Assembly (NCBI RefSeq): GCF_000003195.3
Contig: NC_012873.2
Location: 16,047,202-16,111,201 of the forward strand
Direction of reading: 5' to 3'
DNA: 64,000 nucleotides
Source: Sorghum bicolor
Lineage: Eukaryota; Streptophyta; Magnoliopsida; Poales; Poaceae
Both the position numbers and the translations under genes were made by a program. The notes under the pieces are model-generated. The model did not search any database. It saw only the letters and a program-made list of their open reading frames with translations, and was not told the DNA's origin. Shown here one piece after another: positions 47,653-58,442 of the stretch (position 1 is its first letter; every line of letters starts with the position of its first letter).

Positions 47653-49053
47653 GTGTCCGTGTCCCCTGGTGTAATAAAAACGCTAGTAGCGAAAGTTGAG
47701 TTTGTGTGCCTTGTGAACCTTTAATGCTTAATTGCTTGTTATTATGTTTATGTTTGATTTGGATCTTTGTAATGAGTGTAATGATTTTGTGAAGTTCTTC
47801 ACAATTTCATTTAGTTTATAGAACTAAGGCATAAGGAGTAATGACATAAGTAGTTGGGTTTGGTTATATCCTGTTTCTGTCTTTTGCTAATTTCTGGAGC
47901 AGTCTGCAATAATCACAGTGTATATCAAGATCTGGTCGTGCAAAGTTTACTAAACTTTTCTGGAAACAACTAGACTCCAAGATCTTTCTCTGACCACAAG
48001 AATCACCCTCATAGCTGTTATGGTTTGGAAGTTACAAAAATCACAACAGGATACAACTGTGCTGTCAAGAACCTGGACCAGTTTCGGTTGCTTACTGTTT
48101 TAGACATATATAACTATAGAATTTGGAAGAGTATTCTATAGAAAAGTTGTAGACAATTTTCTATTCTTTCCAACGGTATAAGCTGGAACTTATTTGGATA
48201 AGTAGAACCTGAGATATGATATTTACAATTGGATGTTTCTGTTCTGTTTCAAAATCTGGATAGATCTGGCAATTCCTATTCTCAGCCAAGCTTAAAGACA
48301 GAATCTGGGGAAAAGTTGTATACAAAAGTTGTAAAGGATTTCATAAGCTTTTCAACAATATAAAGATCATCTCCATATGAGTTACGTAGCTCGAGGTATA
48401 ATTTCTGGAATTTACTGCATCTTTGCTGAGATATTATCAGGAAGGATATTATGTTTGGCTGTTTTACCTGAGCTTAAAGACAGAACCTAAGGACGTCTTC
48501 TACAGGAAAGTTGTAGGGAATTTCATAATCTTTCTAACGGTATAAGCTACAACTCTATTGGATTAACTGAATGGGAGTTATACCTGTTTTTCTATGCTGG
48601 TGTTTTTCATATCGCGGAAAAATTTCAGGATACATGTTTGTTCTCTTGCACAGAAGCTCTTTGGGATGTCATAAGTTCTCAATGTTAGTTAACTTGTCTG
48701 GAAAACATGCTAGCTACCTTTCTTGTGTCCCCTAGATGACCTTTATTAAGGGGGGTAGCCTAAATAAAGGGGTTACATGGAGAAGAATTGGATAATGTTG
48801 GAACAAGAGACTCAGTACAGCGAATTTTAAAAGACTATATGATGTGTAGCGTCTAAAAAGGATAGGAGAAGTAGTCCCTAGTGTTCCCCAATCAATCTCA
48901 TTTTAAGAGGGGTAGTACCTTGATATCACGAGTGATGCATTTTAAGACTAGCTTGGAGTGATAATTGTCTTCTAAGATATTCTATGGTTATGATCATCTA
49001 TCCTTGCCGTGTTACTGACGTTGGTCACTTGATGACAGGGAGTGTAGTGTCCC
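47653..49053 (+). repeat. Non-coding spacer with a threefold internal repeat
   Basis: A degenerate unit is seen at about 48130-48230, 48310-48410 and 48500-48595. Shared words are GAAAAGTTGTA, TTTCATAA and CTTTC[CT]AACGGTATAAGCT. The units are spaced about 180 bp apart. Purine-tract-like TTATTAAGGGGGGTAG (48746) and TTTTAAGAGGGGTAG (48901) follow, resembling the true polypurine tract at 49960. No ORF. Confidence 0.7.
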
Positions 49054-49731
49054 ATGAATCCGGAGCACAATATGACACCTCTCATGGATAGGTGGGAAGA
49101 ATATGATCATCTTGATTTTGAAGAAAGATGCTATGAGTATGACAAAGCTGAGTGTTATCAAAATAATAATAGGGAAGAGCAAGTTGACAACGAATCAAAT
49201 CAAAATCCACAACGACGGAAGCGTAAAAGGAAAGCTCGTAAGAAGCCCGCTCCTGGAAATAAAGTACAGCCAAATTATATCAATGGAAGACTGAACAATG
49301 TGGATAGGCATAACATTCAAGGAGCCACCAAAGTGGTGGGAGGCTATATTCAAGTGGACTCAGTACTAGTTTTTGCTCTGTTTGACCGAAGTGCTTCGCA
49401 TTCTTTTATTTCCGCTGACTTGGTAAAGACAATCGAACGGGTGAAGTGTCCGACAAGAAAGCCTTTGTTAGTTCAAACCCCAATGGAAGAAATACAGGCA
49501 GATCAGGTTTGCTCAAATATCAATCTTGTCATAAAGAAGGAAAACTTCACTGTAAACCTCATTGTGCTAGAGTCACTCAATATTCCTTTGGTTCTTGGCA
49601 ATGGATGGTTATGTGCACACAAGGCAGTGATCTATGCTACCCAGTGGAAAATTTTCTTAACCGCACCATCAGGGAAAAGAATTGAGTATCAAGGTGGTCC
49701 ACTCCTACCTGAGGAGGCATACCCATGCTAA
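49054..49731 (+). CDS. Retropepsin-like protein, active site altered (retrotransposon)
   Basis: A 225-aa intact frame just inside the 3' LTR. The first 90 residues are acidic then strongly basic (RRKRKRKARKKPAP). The rest is a retropepsin-like domain of the Ty3 gag-pol type. VLVFALFDRSASHSFIS corresponds to the usual LFDSGASHSFIS, so the catalytic Asp stays but Ser-Gly is now Arg-Ser. LNIPLVLGNGWL corresponds to the second hydrophobic-Gly motif (usually LGMDWL; Asp is Asn here). It is therefore probably inactive as a protease. The frame may be kept for a structural reason, or the mutation may be recent. Confidence 0.78.
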   Translation: MNPEHNMTPLMDRWEEYDHLDFEERCYEYDKAECYQNNNREEQVDNESNQNPQRRKRKRKARKKPAPGNKVQPNYINGRLNNVDRHNIQGATKVVGGYIQVDSVLVFALFDRSASHSFISADLVKTIERVKCPTRKPLLVQTPMEEIQADQVCSNINLVIKKENFTVNLIVLESLNIPLVLGNGWLCAHKAVIYATQWKIFLTAPSGKRIEYQGGPLLPEEAYPC

Positions 49732-49962
49732 GTTATCATGCCTTCGAGTTGTATAAGCTGAAAAGTTGGTAGTCAAGATGGACAGTGAGCAATTACAAAT
49801 AATAGACATCTTATGGGAGTTTGGTTCACAAGTTGTAATCCCGAAACATAGTGCTTGCATCTGGAATACAAGTTGTGAAGTTGAAATAGATATCCAGATC
49901 TTGTTCTTGTTTCTCTTTTGGAATCTGTGCCTCTTCCGAATCTCGAGGACGAGATTCTTTTT

Positions 49963-49970
49963 AAGGGGGG
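49963..49970 (+). promoter_or_regulatory. Polypurine tract
   Basis: AAGGGGGG, preceded by TTCTTTTT, six bases before the 3' LTR. Placement fits second-strand priming. Confidence 0.85.
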
Positions 49971-49976
49971 TAGATT

Positions 49977-52531
49977 TGTAACACCCTAAAGTTTGCAAGT
50001 ATTTAAAAATAGGAGAAATTAATTTAATTTGTATTTTTGTGCTCATGAAATATAGGAAAATAATATTTTTTATTAAAATAAATTTATCATAGAGCTTAGC
50101 AACTTGTTTGTGCATTCATGCAGGAGAATTAATTTTATTGTGCTGAGTGATTTGACTAAAGTTCAAAAGTATTTTAAAGTGATTTTAAAATGGATTTGAA
50201 AATGGTTTGGAAATAAAAGGAAAGAATTAAAAAAAAACCCCTCCCTCTCTCTGTTTGGCGCCACCCTTCTCCCCTCTCTTTTCGGCCCACTCAGCTTGGC
50301 CCAGCGCGCGCGCAACCAACCCAGCAGCCGGCCCACATCTTTCCCTTCCCCTCTTCTCTCACTGCCACCCTGGGCCCGCACGTCAGCGTCACCAGCTCCC
50401 TTTCTTCTTCTTCTTCCTGGGACGTGACCGAGCAGGACTCCAGCCATCGCCGCCCAAAATCACTTGATTTCCTTCCTATCTTGCTAATCCAGCGCCTATA
50501 AAGCCTCAGGCTCTTCTCTGCGCCCCCTTTTTCCCCTGCACACGATGCAAAGCCTTTTATAACGCTTGTGTTCTTGATCTGGATCTCGCCGTCGGACTCA
50601 ACTCAACCGTGGCTGGGGAAATCGCGTTTTGCAGCCGTGCGGGCGAGTCCGAGCCCTTGCCGAGCTTCGTTCAAGGTCTGCGAAGCCGAAGGACCACTCC
50701 CTACGTTTTCTAGTGCTTCCAGTGTCTCTCTAATCAACGCCGAAATCTGTACAGGAAGGGCCGTCCGCGGTTTGCGTCGCGCCCCTCTCCCGAGACCTCC
50801 CCGGGCTTCGATAACCCTCCAGGTGAGTTCGCGAGGGTCTTCTCTTGCTCCTGGAACTTTTCCCATCGAAAACCGAGCTTCCTAATGTTTTGTTTCCGAA
50901 CTCCGGCGAGTCTCTCCTCTTTCCGGCAATGGAGCCACCGTGTCTGGCTTCTGTGCACCACCGGCAGCACCTGTTTATTCCAGTTTGAGTCTCAGTCGTC
51001 CGATTCAAGATCAACGATCTAGATTAGAACGTACCCCTTCATTCGCACTTTTGTTAAAGAGCCCCTGAGCTTTTGCCAAATAAACCCGCAGTCCAAAGCG
51101 CCCCTGAGGAATACGTCAACGGATTTTGAAAACGTATTTCACCTCGGTATGATTTCAAGTACGCTTTCTGATATTTACAAAATTGCCACTGAGTTTGTTT
51201 TGCTCATAAAATATTCGTTTTAACTCCGTTTTGACCCATTCAAATCGCGTTGGATTCGTATTAATGATCTCTACATGTTAGTAAAATTATTTACTCAGTT
51301 TGAAACTTTCTAATTTCGTGATACTATTTAATTAATTGTTTTTCTATATAAAATCTTAGAAAATTCATATCTCCTCCGTTTTAGCTCCGATTTTCGTGAT
51401 CTTTACGTCTGTGAGATCGTAGCGATGCGTAGAATCTTTTTATAAACTTTTCATACTGTTTTCATATGATTGGTGTACTGTTCTAATTGTAGTTTTGTTT
51501 GCTCGTGTATGTTTTCTCCGATTGTTGGTGTGATCGATGATCGAGTTTAGACGGAGAGCAGTTTCGGTTATCAAGATCAAAGCTTTGACAACAAGTGAGA
51601 CCAGCAGAACCAAAAGGATTAGCAAGATCTTTGGATCGAGGCAAGTATAGCATTTGGATTTTATATTCTGTGACTATGATCCTGTGACTAGATTAATGTT
51701 AAGTAATAAACGATAAAAATGACTTTTTAGCAACTTGATGATTTATCTGTACGTGATCACCCGGGACAACAGTGCAACCATGAGGGCTATAATGGCTCTG
51801 GCTTTAGTTAAGTATGAGTAACTTTTCTAGCTCGTTAGCGGTTACCCGTTGTGGCGCAATTGGGGAGTAGCAGACCGTGGATTCCTGCGGGTGAATCACA
51901 CGGACTGACTAATGTAACCAAGCGGCCCTAACTTGTTAGACGAACCTTTGAAAGACTTCATAGTGATCCCTGCCGACCTCCCTAGGAAGGGGGTTAAGAG
52001 ATTAGCTACCTCGGGCGAAAGGGTAAATCATGACTCATGGGTAAAGATGTGCAACCTCTGCAGAGGGTTAAAAACTAGTATACTAGCCGAGCTCACGGTC
52101 AGGAGCGGCCTTGGGGACATCTACATTAAGGGTGATGATTCCTGTGTGTTAAATATGCTCATTATTATTGTTTAATGCTTTACATTATTTATGTCACATT
52201 GATCATGAGATTGTGGGAGCTATACAATCTAGTTGCTATACTTGTGGAGTTCGACATGGACTCACTCTTGCCATTTCCCCCAAACCTCAGGAGAAGTTTA
52301 GGCTTGTGATCAACCAGTCAGTTGGATCCTGTAGAGTGAAGTTAATACCCGAAGTTGGAGTTGCGTATCCGCTGTTTGATACTAAAGGTTATCTCTCTTA
52401 TACTATGCACGTTATATAATTTATGCATTGTCTTTTGATATTACCCCTTATTTGTAGCTATATATGAGAATTGACTTCTAAAACTCATATATAGTGTATA
52501 TCTGGTTTTGTCCTTAAAATCGGGTATTACA
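49977..52531 (+). repeat. 3' LTR (2555 bp)
   Basis: Differences from the 5' LTR seen by eye: TGAGTGA for TGCGTGA, one A fewer in an A-run, one extra TTC unit, C-to-T beside a C-run, CTGATATT for CTGGTATT, and TAATGTAACC for TAATGAAACC. No other differences were noticed. Confidence 0.92.
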
Positions 52532-52536
52532 AATTA

Positions 52537-52722
52537 GATGGATAAATGGCAGTACATAGATTGAGGTAACTGTACTTAATTTGATTATTTGTAGTGTAGC
52601 TATTAGATAGATATGTTCATAAGATTATTCAAACGAACTTGTTGAACAATAGCATGAACGTGAATGGAATTAGATGGATAAATGGCAGTACATAGATTGA
52701 GGTAACTGTACTTAATTTGATG
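52537..52722. repeat. Tandem duplication in the kinase 3' flank, interrupted by the retrotransposon
   Basis: GATGGATAAATGGCAGTACA and the following 30 bases occur at 52537 and 52672. The preceding GCATGAACGTG[GA]ATGGAATTA occurs before the retrotransposon (44122) and again at 52649. Thus a unit of about 135 bp was already duplicated and the element landed in the first copy. Confidence 0.85.
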
Positions 52723-52724
52723 GA

Positions 52725-53032
52725 CATATAGCAGCCGAGTTAGGTTGTTTCTGCACAACATGCATTAACATTCATCTCTAGTTGTCAACTGTTAATAAGT
52801 CAGCATATGGTTCCCTCCTTTTGGATTAGTGCACTTCTTAGTAGTACAATTTGTTGCTATTGTCCTGCATTCAGTGATCCATCGATCTAGAGCAGAAATA
52901 AGATAGAAGTCCTCTTTAGCATGTTAAACCTGCCATTGTATGGTTATTACAGTGCAGTCAAGCCAATTCCTTGTGCTCTTTAGTCTATATTACCATGGTA
53001 ATCTTTGTGTAACAGAAACACATGGCAAGTGG
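52725..53032. other. Continuation of kinase 3' flank, no gene
   Basis: Ordinary AT-rich sequence that was joined to the kinase 3' region before the retrotransposon inserted. Confidence 0.5.
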
Positions 53033-53041
53033 AACAAAATT

Positions 53042-53702
53042 GAGAGAATTCATGTAAGCCACTATAAAAGACCGCAATTCCTTGTGAGACACTGAAAAAG
53101 TTCAATGGACTTCAGCGCCATTGCGTCAAATTTTTTTTTGCCCTCCAGGCCACTGCCATTAGATTAGGCTCTAATGGTGTCAAACCACGGGTGTGAAAAG
53201 TCAAAAATACCGTTAGGTGCAAATATGTTGTTATTTTTTTGAGCATCTTAATGACTTCAAATGGAAAAAAACTCAAAGCTAAAATAGTAGATCTCGTCGA
53301 GATCTACAATTTTCACATAAAAATTATCTTCATTCAGTATCGCAAAAAAGATACAATTTTTCTAAGACATATATTAACCATATCAAAACATATCTTTTTT
53401 GCGAAATTAAATGAAAATAAAATTTATATGAAAATTGTAGATCTAAACTAGATCTACAACTTTCTAGTTTTGAGTTTTTTCATTTGAAGTTGTTAAGATA
53501 CTCAAAAACATTAATGGCATATTTAGACCTAAGAGTATTTTTGTTTTTTCACAACTACGGTTTAACACCATTAGAGCCCAATCTGATGACAGTGTAATGG
53601 AGAGCAAAAATAATTTAGAGTAGTGGCACTGAAGTCCATTGAACTTTTTCGGTGGCTCACAGGAATCGTGAGCTTTTATAGTGGCTCAGAAGGAATTTTC
53701 TC
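53042..53702. mobile_element. Foldback Mutator-like element, 661 bp, 9-bp target duplication
   Basis: Nearly the whole element is one imperfect palindrome of two arms of about 300 bp. Paired landmarks: GCCACTATAAAAG / CTTTTATAGTGGC, AAAAAGTTCAATGGACTTCAG / CTGAAGTCCATTGAACTTTTT, and GTAGATCT / AGATCTAC near the centre. Ends GAGAGAATTC and GAATTTTCTC. Flanked by perfect AACAAAATT (53033-53041, 53703-53711). A 9-bp duplication with long inverted repeats is typical of Mutator-like elements. Confidence 0.88.
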
Positions 53703-53711
53703 AACAAAATT

Positions 53712-55420
53712 ACTGGAGCCATGTATTCAGTATCTTATCATAGCATCGCTTATCTCATTTTATGTTTTTTTTCCTTACATATCCTTACTCTATAATTTGT
53801 TCAACACTATAATCTCTTGTCCTATGCTGCAAGGAAGATAGCCAATTCCCTCACTGCCATAAAAAATCTTACCTCTTTCATGAACATGTCATCTTCTAGT
53901 TCCATTTTAATCCAGTACTCTTGGTCTCAATGAACGTTTATGAACTCTACAAATACTTCAACAGATTGGTCGTTCAGAACCAGTCGATTACAAATGTATC
54001 TTGCCACACGGTGGTATAGCAAACTCATTCTGCATACCGTGCAATGTCGATGCGGTTTTCCATAGGTGCAATATTTTTTCCAGAAACAATTGTTGTTTGA
54101 GCTACTTCTCGAAATAAAATTAGACGGGTCCACCTAAAGGACCCCCTCTCAAATCTATTTAGTAGTTCATAACACCAAAAATGACTTTCTTTTCTAGGGG
54201 CGGTCTGTGGTACAGACCATCCCGATAAATGGATTTCCAGGGCGATTAATAATATTGACCTGTGATCTCGAGATAGAACTATAGCCTTATGAGGAAAAAA
54301 GTGCTTCCTGGAGCAATCCTACGAATGCAGAACTAAAGCGAAAGCATCTTGATTTGTTTGGAGGAGTTGGCAATAAAAGGTAATAATATGCTAATCTGGT
54401 ATTATTTTTACAGTTTAGAAAATGATTTTTTGATTAATTTGGTTTATGGTTTGCAGTTTTTTTCTCTGTCCATGTATAATATGGTTGTCATACGCCTAAT
54501 ACGGGCTATGACCAACAACCGCAAGAGCGGGCCAAAAGAGGCCCACAGAGAGGGCGCCACCACCCTTGATGGCGCGGTTGGGGGGCCTAGCGGCTTGCCC
54601 TAGTGCAGATGCGCCTGGGGAGGGTGCCACCGCCGCCACACCGCTCTTTCCTTCCATGCCGTCTTTGATTACCCTATCTAGTTTTAGTTGGTTTTGAAAA
54701 TAGTTTGTTAAGATAGAAAGTAGAGGAGTTGATTGATGCAAAAGATAATCCGTGTTTGATAAGGATCTCCCTGTTTTGCTTGTGATACAAGTTCAATAGG
54801 GACTATAAAAATAAGAGATATGTAACCGCATCAATTAAGTAATAGACGGACGAAAGCTCTTCTCTCTCTTGCCTCCGCCGCCCCTGCACCCCTGCGCCGC
54901 CGCCCCTAGCCTCGCCGCCAGTGGCCACCCTCACAATGGTCATTAGACATGAAATCAGCTCAAATCATTAGACCAACTTTTTGGATGTAGGTCTAGATAT
55001 CAACATGAATAGAGGGAGAGTGTGTGAGTAAAAAATTTTCAGTTGGAATGAATATGAATTATTGGCACGTTTTTCTTGCAAATTATTTTTTCTTAATTGT
55101 AAATATCAATTACATTTATGGCTTAATTTAGGGTTTATTTGTATCTAGATTGAGAGAGGTTTATACGATGGTTTATTTGGACATATATCTTCAAATTAAC
55201 TGGACCAAGAGCTTTAGCCCAACTTACTTTATAAATACTTTCATTAATTGAAATATTTTAAAAAAAATTAGTTAAGTTTCAGTGGCGTCCATTTTTATAG
55301 GGATTGATGTTAATGTAACTCACTGTTAGTGTTTTGAATATGTTAACATATTTAATCTTTTAATTTTTGGTTAACATGTTTGTATGATTTAATTGATATC
55401 CAATATTATCCATTGAGGTT
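53712..55420. other. Intergenic with transposon-like pieces
   Basis: TAGGGGCGGTCTGTGGTACAG near 54200 resembles subterminal repeats of DNA transposons. About 54500-54960, GC-rich then CT-rich (CTTGCCTCCGCCGCCCC), looks like a retrotransposon LTR. Neither could be bounded. The frame at 53927-54133 (-) has no recognised family. Confidence 0.4.
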
Positions 55421-55423
55421 GGA

Positions 55424-55753
55424 GTGGACAAGGCATGGATACACTATACAAGAAGGTGGAAGTCAACTTTTTGTGCAGAAGTGAATGGATTTATTGAAGC
55501 TGCCAAAAAGCATTCATTGATAGAGAAATCAACGAAAATATACTGTCCTTGCGTTGGTTGCAAGAACGAGCTAGTACTTATAAAAACATGTAGATACTGT
55601 CCTTGCGTTGGTTGCAAGAACAAGCGAGTACATATGAAAAACATGCAGATACTGTCCTTGCATTGGTTGCAAGAACAAGCGAGTACATATGAAAAACATG
55701 CAGATACTGTCAAATTCAAATCGCACTTTATCAAAAGGAATCAAGACGAATGA
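55424..55753 (+). pseudogene. CACTA transposase-associated domain fragment
   Basis: The frame starts MDKAWIHYTRRWKSTFCAEV, then FIEAAKK and IYCPCVGCKN. This is the pattern of the plant CACTA transposase-associated N-terminal domain (MD.SWM..., F...A, I.CPC..C.N). After the CPCVGCKN motif a 55-bp tandem repeat changes the frame, so the motif appears twice and then is lost. No tnp2 transposase follows. It is a broken fragment. Confidence 0.75.
55541..55712. repeat. 55-bp tandem repeat, three copies
   Basis: Starts TACTGTCCTTGCGTTGGTTG at 55541, recurring at 55595 and 55650; a fourth partial copy begins at 55705. The unit codes for the Cys motif of the CACTA domain. Since 55 is not a multiple of 3, each copy shifts the frame. 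Confidence 0.92.
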
Positions 55754-55754
55754 T

Positions 55755-56930
55755 AATTAAAGATAAAAAGATCAAAGTGAAGTGATCCACTCTTTCCAAA
55801 TATATCCAATCCAACGGCGAGGACTTCACTTGGGCCTTGTAGTCGCCTTTTTGTTTCTTCCACTTGCATTGCACAGTATCTATAATTTTTTTATTTCAAT
55901 TGTTGTTTTTTCTAAAATCATTTCATCTATTCAAACAGTGGCGTAGCCAGCATTTTAATCTAGCGGTCTGGTTTATATTTTCTTTTTATCAATATACTCC
56001 CTCTATCTCTGAATAAATAGATTCCTAGAGTTGTTTTAAGTCGTTCTTTTTAAACTTGACCTCTTTCAAAGATTTGTATAAATCAGGACTTTCTACTTGA
56101 ATGGTCAAGATAGTTCCTCACCAAGATTCACATTCACATAAAGCTTCCCTTCACATAAAGCCAAATTTATATCTGATATAGGACCATAGTCACAAAGTCC
56201 CTATGAGCTTGTGAAAATGAGATTTATATTTTCCGGTCAATGGGCTTAAGATGAGTAGAGATGCTTCAGTTTTTTCTTAAAAAACAAAAATAAAAATGCA
56301 TCTTTGACACACCACATAGACTTGAGGTAACGAGAAGAGGGCACTATCATGAGGAAAAAATTACCACCCAATTTTGAAGATTTTGAGTTGTTCTTAGTGC
56401 ATTAATTATTTTTTTAATAAAGAGCAACATGGAAGAGCTTTGATTTTTCACGTTTATCTAGCTTGTTTGAATGCATGCTCTGCTATTTAATTAGGAGAAA
56501 AAGATTAGTTTTATCACTTTATCTTGATCAGGAACCGTCAAAAGCTAAGTAGGGAATCTGTTAAGGCCAATTATTCTTACCATTTGCTCCTATTTTGTAA
56601 CATCCTCAGTGTTTATCATATGCACTTCATGAGCATCATCATCTATCATGTTGCGTACATAAATGTGTTATGTGTTCATCATCCCTTGTGTTGATAACCT
56701 TTTCTTTAAAATCACTTGGGACAATTTCCCTAATAAGCTACACACATGAAATGCAATGTAACCTTGGTCTAATTCACCAACTGAACCTAAAAATGTCATT
56801 AAGCGACTCTACTATATGTTAATTATGTAGATTCTTGAGAACATAAGGGTTAAAAGAGTCATGTTCACCTATGGGATGATCCATACCTCTTCAGAATTTG
56901 CTCAGACGGGCTACTTAGAAGACATGTACC
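55755..56930. other. Intergenic, no gene recognised
   Basis: A Stowaway-type end, TACTCCCTCTATCTCTGAAT, lies near 55993 without an identified partner. The rest shows no family motif. Confidence 0.5.
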
Positions 56931-56931
56931 A

Positions 56932-58059
56932 ACTGAAGAAGGAATCAAAATTATTGAAAGATGTCATTCATCACCCTATGGAGGACACTATGGAGCAGTC
57001 CGTACACACTCGAAGATCTGGCAGAGTGGATTTTTGTAGCCAACCATGTATGAAGACACCAAAGAATTCATTTGGAGATGTAGAGCATGTCAGTAACATG
57101 GCAACATCAATTCTAGAGATGCCATGCCACTGACTAACAATATCTAGATTGAGCTTTTTGACTGTTGGGGAATTGATTATATGGGACCGTTTCCAAAATC
57201 TGAGAATTATGAGTTCATCCTAGTGGCAGTCGACTACGTTTCTAAATGGGTCAAAGCTATGCCATGCAAAAACTTTGATTCCAAGAACTCCAACAAGGTG
57301 TTTGAAGAAATAATATTCTCAAGATTTGGAGTTCCAAGGATGGTGATTAGTGATGGAGGCACTTACTTTATTGATAGGAGCTTTTGCAAGTACCTGTTGA
57401 AACATGGGATCCGTCACAACGTCGCTACTCCTTACCATTCTCAGACAAGTGGCCAAGCAGAAACATCAAACAAGCAAATCAAGATTATTCTACAGAAGAA
57501 AGTCAATGAGATGGGAACCAAGTGGAAGGACAAGCTACTCGATGCATTGTGGGCCTATCGAACGGCTTACAAAACACAGCTAGGAATGTCTCCATATCAA
57601 CTCATCTATGGGAAGACATGTCACTTGCCTGTCGAGCTAGAATTCAAAGCTCATTGGGCAATTAAGAGATGGAATATGGATCTTGCAGTAGCTGGAATCA
57701 AGCGACAGATGCAACTCTCAGAACTTGACGAATGGCGTGAAAAAGCTTATCACAACGCCAAGATGTACAAGGAGAAGACCAAAACATGGTATGACAAGAG
57801 GATCAAGATGAAGAACTTCACTCCTGGAGATAAGGTATTACTTTTTAATTCCAGGGTCAAGCTATTCAGACATGGAAAACTATAGAGCAAGTGGGAAGGA
57901 CCATTTATGGTGATTAGCTCTTCATCACATAGAGCGGTAACTCTTCAAAATGATGAAGGTACATTATTCAAGGTAAATGGACAACACCTTAAGATCTTTC
58001 TAGAACCTAATAAGATTCTTGCTAAGTTGGACGTAGTCCAGTTTATTCTTTTCTACTAA
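56932..58059 (+). pseudogene. Ty3 retrotransposon integrase, two in-frame stops
   Basis: One frame runs from about 56932 to a TAA at 58057-58059. It holds the zinc-binding H2C2 part (CHSSPYGGHYG, then CRACQQHG), and the core with catalytic residues in [17 protein letters not shown] and [12 protein letters not shown] (D, D, E). The tail ([24 protein letters not shown]) is typical of Athila/OTA-like Ty3 elements. In-frame stops are at 57145-57147 (TAG) and 57883-57885 (TAG). Both fit CAG- or CGA-type codons mutated by C-to-T or similar. No RT was seen upstream. It is a fragment of a dead element. Confidence 0.85.
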
Positions 58060-58440
58060 CTTGATCCTCCTACGTCTTCAAATCGTTTCGCGTTCGAACT
58101 AGTGGAGATCTAGGTTTAGAATCAATTTTGACGGAGATACAAAAAAATTGATCGTGTACTACCAACAATTGGGGCCAGTTGGCCGCACATGCTAGACCGG
58201 CCAGCCTGTTAGAGGGACTGGTCGTGTCTCACCACCTCTCACGTCCCTTCCAGAATATTCTAGTCACAATTCCGTACCTTTTCCGTGCAAATTGATTTTC
58301 TCCCGTTACGGCCCCTTAGAGCCTAGATCTGAGCCCTCCTGCAAGTTGATCTGAGGTATAAAACTAGGCTCCCTGCCTGCCTTAGAGCCACACTTGCAAA
58401 TCTTTTCTAGCAGTAGCCAAAGCTCTCCTTGCCTAAGCTC
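58060..58440. other. Non-coding stretch between integrase and decayed ORF
   Basis: Contains GGCCGGCCAGCC-like GC-rich phrases near 58190 and a TATAAAACTAGG at 58355, which suggests an internal promoter or LTR-like leader. No gene. Confidence 0.4.
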
Positions 58441-58442
58441 CA

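Larger units (their letters stand above)
44144..52531 (+). mobile_element. Full-length young LTR retrotransposon (Ty3-type, non-autonomous), 8.4 kb
   Basis: Two near-identical LTRs (44144-46696 and 49977-52531) start TGTAACACCC and end GGTATTACA. The target duplication AATTA is perfect (44139-44143 and 52532-52536). A primer site TGGTATCAAAGC follows the 5' LTR and a polypurine tract AAGGGGGG precedes the 3' LTR. The 3.3-kb interior has only a gag-type ORF and a protease-like ORF. No RT, RNase H or integrase was found, so mobility must depend on a partner. By eye the LTRs differ at about four bases and two small length changes over 2.55 kb, which implies a very recent insertion. It is in the same orientation as the kinase gene. 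Confidence 0.93.
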
